DNA of 64,000 bases. Source: Bog-473 sp963737745 (lineage in GTDB: Bacteria > Actinomycetota > Acidimicrobiia > Acidimicrobiales > RAAP-2). Below are positions 35,059-43,523 of this stretch, piece after piece; positions within the stretch are counted from its first letter, which is position 1, and each line of letters starts with the position of its first letter. The stretch is from positions 62,001-126,000 of the forward strand of contig CAVTTR010000011.1 in assembly GCA_963737745.1 (NCBI GenBank), given 5' to 3'. The notes beneath the pieces were generated by a model, which worked only from the letters and a program-made list of their open reading frames with translations, was not told where the DNA came from and did not search any database. Both the position numbers and the translations under genes were made by a program.

Positions 35059-35481
35059 TTAGGCGTCCTTGCGGGTGAGCGCCACCACGGGGATGACCCG
35101 GCTCGTGGACTTTTCGTAGTCGGCGAAGCCAGGCATGAGCTCCTTCTGCCGGTCGAAGATCTCGTCGCGCTGCGGGCCGGTGATCTCGGTGGCGGTGGCG
35201 GCAAATTTGTCGTTCCCGTACTCGACCTCAATGTCGGGGTTGGCCAAGATGTTGTAGTACCAGTCCGGATTGGACGGCGCGCCAGCCTTGGAGGCGAAGA
35301 TGTACAGGGTCCCGTCGTCCTGGGGTTGGCTCACCAGGGGGGTGACCCGGGCCTGACCCGACTTGGCCCCCTTGGTGGTGATGATGACCATCGGTGCCCC
35401 GGCGAAGCCGCCGCCCACCTGGCCGCCGTTGGCTCGGAACTCGTCGATGATGGTCTGGTTGAAGTTGCTCGTGTCCGTCAT
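35059..35481 (-). CDS. Deazaflavin-dependent nitroreductase-family protein (Ddn-like)
   Basis: 140 residues. F420-binding Ddn/FGAF-B family: NQTIIDEFRANGGQVGGGF, VIITTKGAKSGQARVTPLV, LYIFASKAGAPSNPDWYYN and LANPDIEVEYGND. The family uses cofactor F420 to reduce quinones or nitro compounds; the native substrate here is unknown. The ATG at 35481 (MTDTSNF) is chosen because TACGCT lies six bases upstream. Divergent from trpC. Confidence 0.9.
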   Translation of the reverse strand: MTDTSNFNQTIIDEFRANGGQVGGGFAGAPMVIITTKGAKSGQARVTPLVSQPQDDGTLYIFASKAGAPSNPDWYYNILANPDIEVEYGNDKFAATATEITGPQRDEIFDRQKELMPGFADYEKSTSRVIPVVALTRKDA

Positions 35482-35487
35482 GGACGC

Positions 35488-35529
35488 AGCGTACCGGTGG
35501 CCCGTTCCTCCATGCAGCACCGCTACGCT
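35488..35529. promoter_or_regulatory. Divergent leaderless promoters (ddn-like and trpC)
   Basis: Minus strand TACGCT (35493-35488) lies six bases from the ddn-like ATG. The same hexamer TACGCT on the plus strand (35524-35529) lies eight bases from the trpC ATG. Confidence 0.42.
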
Positions 35530-35537
35530 GGGCCGCC

Positions 35538-36352
<815 letters not shown>

Positions 36353-36356
<4 letters not shown>

Positions 36357-37057
36357 CGGCGAACGAGGAGGGGGACGGCGCGCTCTTCGTCAAGATCTGC
36401 GGGATCACCTCTGAGGCGGACGCCTTGCTGGCCGTGAGCCTCGGCGCCGACGCGGTCGGATTCATGTTCGCTCCCTCGAGCCGGCAGATCTCCGTGCAGC
36501 TGGCGGGCGACATTGCCAAACGGCTGCCCCCCGAGATCCTGACGGTCGGGGTCTTCCGAGACGAGGCGCCGCAACGCATCGTGCAGAGAGTCCAGCTGGC
36601 CGGCCTGGGGGCGGCGCAGCTCCACGGCCACGAGTCGGCGCAGGAGACGGCCTGGGTGCGGGCCCGGCTGCCGCTGGTGATCAAGGCCTTCCCCGCCGGC
36701 GACCGCACCATCAGTCGCTTCGCCGAGTTCGGGGCCGACTACCTCTTGATCGACGGGGCTAATCCCGGATCGGGCGAAGTCTTCGACTGGCGCTTGGCCG
36801 AAGGCGTGGCCGACCCGACGCGGCTGATCGTGTCCGGTGGCCTCCGTCCGGGCAACGTGGCCCAGGCCGTGGCCCACCTGCGTCCCTACGGCGTCGACGT
36901 CTCGACCGGCGTCGAGTCCGCTCCCGGTCGCAAGGACCCGTTGAAGATGCGCGACTTCATCGTCCACGCCCGCGCCGCCGCGCTGGAGGCCGACACCCGT
37001 GATCCCCTCGACGATGCCCCCGGTGACGAAGAGCCCTACGACTGGCGGGACGCATGA
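36353..37057 (+). CDS. trpF: Phosphoribosylanthranilate isomerase
   Basis: Isomerises PRA to CdRP. 234 residues. VKICGITSEADALLAVSLGA (catalytic Cys), VGFMFAPSSRQIS, GVFRDEAPQRI, AQLHGHE, LLIDGANPGSGEVFDW, VSGGLRPGNVAQAV and VDVSTGVESAPGRKDP. A stand-alone TrpF is absent in PriA-using actinobacteria, so the pair hisA + trpF is informative. It ends with an acidic tail (DAPGDEEPYDWRDA) and is coupled to trpB. Confidence 0.95.
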
Positions 37058-38238
37058 CGAGTCTCATGGGCGAGCCCGGGGCCGACGGCCGCTTCGGCGA
37101 ATTCGGGGGACGCTTCGTCCCCGAGTCGTTGATGCCGGCCTGCCTCGATCTCGAACAGGCCTTCAAGGAGGCGTGGGCTGATCCCGCATTTCATCAAGAG
37201 CTCGACGACCTGCTGACCCATTACGGCGGGCGACCCACGCCGGTCACCGAGTGCCACCGCCTGTCGGAGAAGCTGGGCGTGCGCGTGCTGCTCAAACGCG
37301 AGGACCTGGCGCACACTGGTTCGCACAAGATCAACAACGTGGTCGGTCAGGCCCTTCTGACGCGACGCATGGGAAAGACGCGCATCATCGCCGAGACCGG
37401 CGCAGGCCAGCACGGTGTGGCGTCGGCCACCGCGGCGGCGTTGTTCGGTCTCGAGTGCACGGTGTTCATGGGTGAGGTGGACACCAAGCGCCAGGAGCTC
37501 AACGTCTTCCGCATGGAGCTCTTGGGGGCCGAGGTGCGTCCGGTGACTTCGGGCAGCCGCACCTTGAAGGATGCGGTGAACGAGGCCATGCGCGAGTGGG
37601 TGGCCTCGGTGGAGCACACGCACTATTGCCTGGGCTCGGTCATGGGGCCGCATCCCTTCCCCTACATGGTGCGCCAGTTCCAGCGCGTGGTGGGCGACGA
37701 GGCGCGGGTGCAGTGCCGCACGATCCTCGACGGCGCCGACCCCGACGCCGTGGTGGCATGCATCGGTGGGGGCTCGAATGCGGCCGGGACGTTCGCCGGC
37801 TTCGTCGATACCGGGGCCCGCTTGGTCGGGATCGAGGCGGCCGGCGGCGCAGCCATTGCCAACGGCATTCCGGGTGTGTTGCACGGCATGCATTCGAAGC
37901 TCCTCCAAGATGAGGCGGGGCAGATTGCCGAGGCCGAGTCGATCTCGGCCGGTCTCGACTACCCCGGGCTCGGACCCGAGCACGCCCACCTGGCCGCCAT
38001 CGGTCGGGCCGAATACAACACGGCCAACGATGCCGAGGTGCTCGAGGCGTTCAAGCTGCTGGCGCACACCGAAGGGATCATCCCCGCCCTCGAGTCGGCC
38101 CACGCCGTGGCGTGGGTGGCGCGGGCAGCCGGCACCGAGGCCCTCCCCGCCGGCTCGACCGTCCTCATCACGCTGTCGGGACGCGGCGACAAGGACGTGG
38201 CTCAGGTGCGCGAAATCTTTGGGCGCACCGGTGCATGA
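37054..38238 (+). CDS. trpB: Tryptophan synthase beta chain
   Basis: Condenses indole with serine, PLP-dependent. 394 residues. FGEFGGRFVPESLMPA, HTGSHKINNVVGQALL (PLP-Lys), ETGAGQHGVASAT, CIGGGSNAAGTF, GIEAAGG and LSGRGDKDV. Overlaps trpF by four bases and trpA by eight. Confidence 0.97.
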   Translation: MTSLMGEPGADGRFGEFGGRFVPESLMPACLDLEQAFKEAWADPAFHQELDDLLTHYGGRPTPVTECHRLSEKLGVRVLLKREDLAHTGSHKINNVVGQALLTRRMGKTRIIAETGAGQHGVASATAAALFGLECTVFMGEVDTKRQELNVFRMELLGAEVRPVTSGSRTLKDAVNEAMREWVASVEHTHYCLGSVMGPHPFPYMVRQFQRVVGDEARVQCRTILDGADPDAVVACIGGGSNAAGTFAGFVDTGARLVGIEAAGGAAIANGIPGVLHGMHSKLLQDEAGQIAEAESISAGLDYPGLGPEHAHLAAIGRAEYNTANDAEVLEAFKLLAHTEGIIPALESAHAVAWVARAAGTEALPAGSTVLITLSGRGDKDVAQVREIFGRTGA

Positions 38239-39002
38239 ACTGGAAGCATCGTTGCGCGCCAAGCGCGCCGACGGCCGCAAGCTCCTGATCCCGTACCTCA
38301 TGGGCGGGATGAGCGACGACTGGGAGCAGGCACTGGCGGCCGTGGTGGCCGCCGGGGCCGATGCGGTGGAAGTCGGTATCCCCTTCTCGGACCCCATGAT
38401 GGACGGACCGGTGATTCAGGAGGCGGCGCTCAACGCGCTCGAACGTGGCACCGTGCCCGATCAGGTGCTCGACGGCATCTCCCGCGCCGAGGCCACGGTG
38501 CCGGTCGCGGTGATGACGTATTACAACATCGTCTTCCGGGCCGGGCACAAGCGCATGGCCAACTCGTTGCTGACGGCGGGCGTGAGCGGGGCCATCATCC
38601 CCGATCTCTCCCTCGAAGAGATCACCCCGTGGGCCGAAGAGGCGGACACGGCCGGAGTGCAGACCGTGCTCCTCGTCGCTGCCGTCGAGCCCGGAGGAGC
38701 GGGTGGCGCGCATTTGTGCTCGCGCCCGCGGCTTCGTCTATGCCGTGGCCCGCATGGGGGTCACCGGAGAACGGGCCGATCTAGGCGACGAGGCGCGCCA
38801 GGTCGTGGCCCGCATCCGCCGCCATACCGACATGCCCGTCTGCGTCGGTGTGGGCGTGTCGACGCCGGAGCAGGCGGCCGAGGTGTGCGAGGTGGCCGAC
38901 GGCGTGGTGGTCGGCTCGGCGTTGGTGCGCCGGCTCCTGGCCGATGGCGGTCCGGAGGCGGCGGCCGAGTTCGTGGGCCTGCTCCGCCAGGCCATCGACT
39001 GA
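38231..39002 (+). CDS. trpA: Tryptophan synthase alpha chain (one frameshift)
   Basis: Cleaves indole-3-glycerol phosphate to indole. About 257 residues. LIPYLMGGM, DAVEVGIPFSDPMMDGPVIQ (catalytic Glu), MTYYNIVFRAGHKR, GAIIPDLSLEE (catalytic Asp). The frame changes by one extra base near 38680; corrected it reads VAPSSPEERVARICARARGF, then VYAVARMGVTGER and VGVGVSTPEQAAEV. GTG 38231 overlaps the trpB end. Last gene of the trp run. Confidence 0.94.
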
Positions 39003-39105
39003 AGCCTCACACGCCCGTGTCCAGGTAGACGCCTGGCGGCGCGCTCTTCGGTGCCGTAGGGTCCATGGTGATTCGTCGCTCCGATTGGTGCGGCCGGGTC
39101 GATGG

Positions 39106-39219
39106 CGAGCCGCCGGTTTTACAGGGAGCCGGTGGTTCTACAGGGAGTCGTTGGTTCCAGACCGAGCCAGCGTTTCGTCGATGAGCCGAAGGTTCGACAG
39201 CGAGCCAACGGTTCGACCA
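39106..39219. repeat. Six degenerate 19-bp tandem repeats
   Basis: Six adjacent units of exactly 19 bp (starts 39106, 39125, 39144, 39163, 39182, 39201). Approximate consensus is cgagccgncggttcgacag. Each unit has GAGCC and GGTTC separated by three to four bases, a weak inverted repeat. It lies between trpA and the PRC-barrel gene and ends 21 bp before that gene's start. The remaining bases 39003-39105 show nothing firm. Confidence 0.8.
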
Positions 39220-39240
39220 CGGGGGACATGAAAGGTGGCC

Positions 39241-39870
39241 ATGGCTGAGGGGACGCAGTTCACCATCGGGACAAGTGTTCGTTGTCGCGACGGGGATTGT
39301 GGCCAGTTGATTCGCATCGTGGTCAATCCGGTGGCGAGGGAAGTGACGCAGATCGTCGTCGAGCCCAAGCATCGCAGTGGTCTGGGCCGTCTGGTTCCAC
39401 TCCCCCTCGTGGTGTCCTCAACCGACACCATCGAGCTGTCGTGCACCCTGGCCGAGTTCGAGGAGCTCGAGTTCGCCGAGGAGACGCGCTTTTTGCCCGG
39501 GACCGAGCTGTTGCCGGGTTATGGCTCGAGCCAGGTCCTGTCGTTGCCGTACTTCGGATTAGGGGTGGGCAACGTGGCGGCGCCTCCCGTGACCATCGAC
39601 ACCTTGCCGCTCGGAGAGGTGGCCGTGCGGCGGGACGAGGTCGTCCATGCCACCGACGGCGAGATCGGCCGGGTCGAAGGGCTCGTGATTGCGACGGCCA
39701 CCAATCACGTGACCCACATCCTTCTGCAGGAGGGTCACCTCTGGGGGCGCAAGAAAGTGGCGATCCCCATCGGCGCAGTGGCAGGCATCGACGTGGGCGG
39801 GTTGCGACTCAAGGTCACCAAAAAGGAAGTCGAAGGTTTGCCGCCGGTGGATGTGCAGGACCTGATTTAG
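39241..39870 (+). CDS. PRC-barrel domain protein
   Basis: 209 residues with two PRC-barrel-like modules: GDCGQLIRIVVNPVAREVTQ then VVEPKHRSGLGRLVPLPLV, and DGEIGRVEGLVIATATNHVT then LLQEGHLWGRKKVAIPIGAV. Such proteins bind RNA or protein partners, and the role is unknown. ATG 39241 is chosen over GTG 39235 because AAAGG lies about six bases upstream. It lies next to the 19-bp repeats. Its stop overlaps the fabF stop by four bases on the opposite strand. Confidence 0.8.
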   Translation: MAEGTQFTIGTSVRCRDGDCGQLIRIVVNPVAREVTQIVVEPKHRSGLGRLVPLPLVVSSTDTIELSCTLAEFEELEFAEETRFLPGTELLPGYGSSQVLSLPYFGLGVGNVAAPPVTIDTLPLGEVAVRRDEVVHATDGEIGRVEGLVIATATNHVTHILLQEGHLWGRKKVAIPIGAVAGIDVGGLRLKVTKKEVEGLPPVDVQDLI

Positions 39871-41066
39871 GTCGGAGGAAGCAGCACCAGGCAGCCGTTG
39901 TGGCCGCCGAAGCCGAATGAGTTCGACAAGACCGCGCTCGGCTCCCATGCCATCGGCTCGCCGTGCACCACTCGCAGCGTGATCTCGGGATCGGGCTGCT
40001 CGTAGCCGGCCGTGGGCGGGATCAGGGAATGGTGAATGGTCAGGGCGGCGGCCACGGCCTCGATGGCTCCGGCCGCCCCCAGCGCGTGCCCCGTGACACC
40101 CTTGGTCGAGGTGACCCAGGGTCCCGGCTCGCCGAACACCTTGTTGATGGCCCGCGACTCGGCCAGGTCATTGAGCGGCGTCGAGGTCCCATGGGCGTTG
40201 ATGTGCCCGACGTCGGAAAGCGAGATCCCGGCATCGGCGACGGCCAATTCCATGCAGGCCATGGCACCCGCCCCATCGGGCGCAGGCGCCGTGATGTGGT
40301 GCGCGTCGGCCGTGCTGGCCGATCCGGCCAGTTCGGCGTAGATGGTGGCGCCACGAGCCACGGCGCGATCCCAGTCCTCGAGCACGAGGGAGGCGGCACC
40401 TTCGGTCGAGACGAAGCCGTCACGGCGCACATCGAAGGGACGCGAGTGGCCCGAGGTGGAGAGGGCGGTCATGTTGGTGAAGGCGGCGATGGCCACGGGG
40501 TGGAGGCTGGCCTCGGCCCCCCCACTGACGACGACGTCACAGCGGCCCGACGCGATCAGCCGCGCCGCCGCACCCACGGCATGGGTTCCGGCGGCACACG
40601 CCGTCACGATGACCTCGGCCGGACCGTGCCACCCCAAGCGCATGGAGATCCCGGCTGCGCCGGCATTGGCCATCATCATGGGGACGAGGCGGGGGGACAC
40701 CCGGCGCGCCCCGCGTTCGTTGTAGACGCCTACCTGTTCGGCCAGCGTGTCGAACCCGCCCACGCCGGTGGCGAAGATCACGCCGGATCGGGCCGGGTCG
40801 GCCCCGATCTCGCCGGCATCCTTCACGGCCAAGTCGGCGGCGGCGATGCTGAATTGGGCGAATCGGTCGATCTGACGCACCTCTTTGGGCCCGAACCACT
40901 GCTCGGGGTCGAAGCCTCGCACCTCGCCCCCGACCACGGAGGGGTGCAGGAGGCCGTCCCACAGGGCATCGACGCCGACGCCGCAGCAGGTGACGGCGCC
41001 GAGCCCGGTGATCGCCACCCGCCGACCCGGGATCGGGGCGCCATCTTGTCCAATCCCCAGCTGCAT
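39867..41066 (-). CDS. fabF: Beta-ketoacyl-ACP synthase II
   Basis: Condensing enzyme of type II fatty-acid synthesis. 399 residues. The active Cys is in VIVTACAAGTHAVGAAARL, and the two His are in INAHGTSTPLND and TKGVTGHALGAAGA, so the KAS triad is intact. SNSFGFGGHNGCLVL closes the fold. The ATG overlaps the acpP stop by one base (TGATG). Last gene of fabD-fabG-acpP-fabF. No fabH is in the cluster. Confidence 0.95.
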   Translation of the reverse strand: MQLGIGQDGAPIPGRRVAITGLGAVTCCGVGVDALWDGLLHPSVVGGEVRGFDPEQWFGPKEVRQIDRFAQFSIAAADLAVKDAGEIGADPARSGVIFATGVGGFDTLAEQVGVYNERGARRVSPRLVPMMMANAGAAGISMRLGWHGPAEVIVTACAAGTHAVGAAARLIASGRCDVVVSGGAEASLHPVAIAAFTNMTALSTSGHSRPFDVRRDGFVSTEGAASLVLEDWDRAVARGATIYAELAGSASTADAHHITAPAPDGAGAMACMELAVADAGISLSDVGHINAHGTSTPLNDLAESRAINKVFGEPGPWVTSTKGVTGHALGAAGAIEAVAAALTIHHSLIPPTAGYEQPDPEITLRVVHGEPMAWEPSAVLSNSFGFGGHNGCLVLLPPT

Positions 41067-41305
41067 CAGAGCTTGGAGGAGATCAGATCGAAGGCTTGGC
41101 CAATGGTGGTGACGTCCTCCAGTTCGGTCTCTTCCACCGTGATGTCGAAGGACTCCTCCAGGGCCATGACCAGTTCGACCAGGTCAAGGCTGTCGGCATC
41201 AAGATCCTCGGCGAACTTGGCCTCCTTGGTGACCTTGTCCGCCGGCACCTGCAGCACCTCGACGGCGCACTCCCGAAACTTCTCGAACGCTGCGTCGCTG
41301 TCCAC
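41066..41305 (-). CDS. acpP: Acyl carrier protein
   Basis: Carries growing acyl chains on phosphopantetheine. 79 residues. Attachment site LDADSLDLVELVMALEE with Ser of DSL, acidic overall. GTG 41305 has AAGGAG six bases upstream (41317-41312), one of the few classical ribosome sites in this window. Confidence 0.96.
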   Translation of the reverse strand: MDSDAAFEKFRECAVEVLQVPADKVTKEAKFAEDLDADSLDLVELVMALEESFDITVEETELEDVTTIGQAFDLISSKL

Positions 41306-41340
41306 AATCTGCTCCTTGTTCGGTTTGGTGAATCCCCACG

Positions 41341-42066
41341 TTACAAGCCCATGCCCAGTCCGCCGTCGACGGGGAGGACGGCCCCGGTGATGTAGGCCGC
41401 CGCGTCGGAGGCCAAGAATCCGACCACCCCGGCGATGTCCTCGACGGAGCCGATCCGGCCCAGCGGCACCTGGCTCGTCATTTGGCCCACCCGTTCATCG
41501 CCCAGGGCACTCGTCATGTCGGTGGCGACCAGGCCCGGCGCCACCACATTCACCGTGATCTGGCGGCTGCCCACCTCGCGGGCGATGGCCCGCGCCATGC
41601 CCACCAGCCCCGCCTTGGAGGCGGCGTAGTTGGCCTGACCCGGCAGCCCGACGTAGGCGCTGACCGAGGAGAGGAAAATGATGCGGCCGGTGTGGAGTCG
41701 GAGCATTTTCGCCACCGCTCGTTTGGCCACTCGGAACGAACCGGTCAGATTGGCGTCGATCACGTCGGTGAAGGCGTCCTCACTCATCCGCAGCACCAGG
41801 CCATCGCGCGTGATGCCGGCGTTGGCCACCAGGACCTCGACGGGTCCCCACGCGGCCTCTATGGCGGCGAACGCCGACTCGACCTGCGCACCGTCGGTGA
41901 CGTCGCAGCGCACGGGGAGGAATCGGTCGGCCTCGAAGCCCTCGGGTGCCGACGGTGGTTCGCCGGAGCGATAGGTGGTGGCCACCCGGTCGCCGTTGGC
42001 CAGGAACCACCGCACGCACGCGGCGCCAATGCCCCGGTTTCCGCCCGTGACGAGCACGACGGCCAT
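41341..42066 (-). CDS. fabG: 3-ketoacyl-ACP reductase
   Basis: NADPH-dependent reductase of the short-chain dehydrogenase family. 241 residues. VTGGNRGIGAACVRWF (cofactor loop), VANAGITRDGLVLRM, IIFLSSVSAYVGLPGQANYA with the Ser, Tyr and Lys (YAASKAG) catalytic triad, VNVVAPGLVATDMT and GAVLPVDGGLGMGL. It begins four bases after the fabD stop. Confidence 0.95.
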   Translation of the reverse strand: MAVVLVTGGNRGIGAACVRWFLANGDRVATTYRSGEPPSAPEGFEADRFLPVRCDVTDGAQVESAFAAIEAAWGPVEVLVANAGITRDGLVLRMSEDAFTDVIDANLTGSFRVAKRAVAKMLRLHTGRIIFLSSVSAYVGLPGQANYAASKAGLVGMARAIAREVGSRQITVNVVAPGLVATDMTSALGDERVGQMTSQVPLGRIGSVEDIAGVVGFLASDAAAYITGAVLPVDGGLGMGL

Positions 42067-42070
42067 CAGA

Positions 42071-43318
42071 TCACGTCCGATCCGGGACGCGCATCCAGAC
42101 CAGGGGCTGGCCGTCTTGGACCCGCTCTCCGGCCGCGGCCAGCCACCCGATGACCTGGCCGCCGAAGGGGGTGCGCACCTCGGTCACCCCGACCCGGCCG
42201 ACGACATCACCGACGGCCACGACCGAGATGGCGTCGGTGTCGGCATCCGGTCCGCCCTCGGTGCCCGGGAGAAGGCCGGTGCCCGGGGCGCGCAGGGATT
42301 CCTCGGGAATGAAGATCCCGCTACCGGGGCTGACCACCACCCGCTCGGAGGTATAGAGGTGCTCGCCCTGGTGCAGGGCGGGCTCGGCCCGCCACGTGCC
42401 CGCTTCGGCAATCTGGTCCATCAGGGTGTCGAGATCGGCCGGCTTGGTGACGGCCAGCGATTGGATCTCGGGCAGGCTGCGCTTGGCCAGGCCGCTCAGC
42501 ACGCCTCCCGGTCCGAGCTCAATGAGCGACGTGAGTCCGAGGGCGGCGAAGGTCTCCAGGGTTTGGCGCCACCGCACCGGACTGCAGAGTTGCGCCGAGA
42601 GAAGACCGGGCCAGTCGGCGGGGTCGTCGTGGACCCGGGCATCGACGTTGGCCACGACCCGCACCTCGGGCGTGCGGAAGGTGACCTGGGCCAGCGCCTC
42701 TCGCAGTGTCGCCCGAGCCCCCTGCATGAGCGGCGTGTGGAAGGCACCCGAGACCGGGATGGGCATGACCCGCTTGGCCCCGAGCTCCTTGGCCAGCCGG
42801 CCCGCCAACGCGACCGCTTCGGCCGTGCCGGCGATCACGACCTGGCCCGGGGCGTTGTAGTTGGCCACCCAGACGTCACCCTCCGCCCTTTGGCAGGCCG
42901 CCTCGGCGTCATCGTCGGAGATTCCAAGGAGGGCGGCCATGGTCCCCGGCGCTTCGTCACCCGCTTGCGCCATGGCATTGCCGCGAGCGACAACGAGTTG
43001 GATGCCGTCTTCGAAGGTGAGCGCTCCACTGGCCACGAGGGCGGTGTACTCGCCCAGGCTATGGCCGGCACAGGCGGCGGGGGAGAGGCCCAGGCGCTCG
43101 ACGGCGTCGAGGACGACCAGGCTGAGCACGGTGGTGGCCAGCTGGGCGTTCTCAGTCCGGGTCAGCTCTTCGATCGGCGCCTCCAACAGCAGGTATGAGA
43201 GGTCACGCCCGGCCGCTTCGGAGGCCTCCCCGACGAATTCCCACGAAGGGTGATCGACCCAGGGCTCGCCCATGCCAGAGCGCTGCGAACCCTGTCCTGG
43301 AAAGGTGAAAACCAACAC
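42071..43318 (-). CDS. fabD: Malonyl-CoA:ACP transacylase with an extra C-terminal barrel domain
   Basis: Loads malonyl groups on ACP. 415 residues, about 100 more than normal FabD. The transferase shows VFTFPGQGSQRSGMGEPW, the nucleophile in CAGHSLGEYTALVASG, and the His in VSGAFHTPLMQGAR. After about residue 310 a linker leads to TSERVVVSPGSGIFIPEES and VTEVRTPFGGQVIGWLAAAG then ERVQDGQPLVWMRVP, which has the shape of a biotinyl/lipoyl carrier barrel but lacks a modifiable Lys. GTG 43318 is chosen to match the FabD N terminus (VLVFTFPGQG). The frame is open further upstream to 43405. Confidence 0.92.
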   Translation of the reverse strand: MLVFTFPGQGSQRSGMGEPWVDHPSWEFVGEASEAAGRDLSYLLLEAPIEELTRTENAQLATTVLSLVVLDAVERLGLSPAACAGHSLGEYTALVASGALTFEDGIQLVVARGNAMAQAGDEAPGTMAALLGISDDDAEAACQRAEGDVWVANYNAPGQVVIAGTAEAVALAGRLAKELGAKRVMPIPVSGAFHTPLMQGARATLREALAQVTFRTPEVRVVANVDARVHDDPADWPGLLSAQLCSPVRWRQTLETFAALGLTSLIELGPGGVLSGLAKRSLPEIQSLAVTKPADLDTLMDQIAEAGTWRAEPALHQGEHLYTSERVVVSPGSGIFIPEESLRAPGTGLLPGTEGGPDADTDAISVVAVGDVVGRVGVTEVRTPFGGQVIGWLAAAGERVQDGQPLVWMRVPDRT

Positions 43319-43409
43319 TGCTACGACGTCTCCGTTCGTCGGGCGGCCTGCGGGCCACCTAGTGTGGCACGCCCGCGCCGGCTGCAGCCGCATTTGACGG
43401 GGCATCTTC

Positions 43410-43422
43410 CTACCACTGGTAG
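43410..43422. promoter_or_regulatory. Perfect palindrome upstream of fabD
   Basis: CTACCACTGGTAG (six-base arms, one-base centre) lies 92 bp upstream of the fabD start. Position and symmetry suit a fatty-acid regulator operator, but no regulator gene is nearby. The rest of 43319-43523 shows no gene. Confidence 0.35.
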
Positions 43423-43523
43423 TACCAAAGAGGCGAATCGCCGACCCTCAGGGCTGTGGCTTGGCCGCCTCCCGCGAATTTCCGGTACGACCGATGGCGT
43501 ACCGAGGAGGCAAAACGCAGTAT

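Noticed and set aside
39106..39219. CRISPR array
   Set aside because: Units are contiguous 19-mers without spacers, and no cas gene is nearby.
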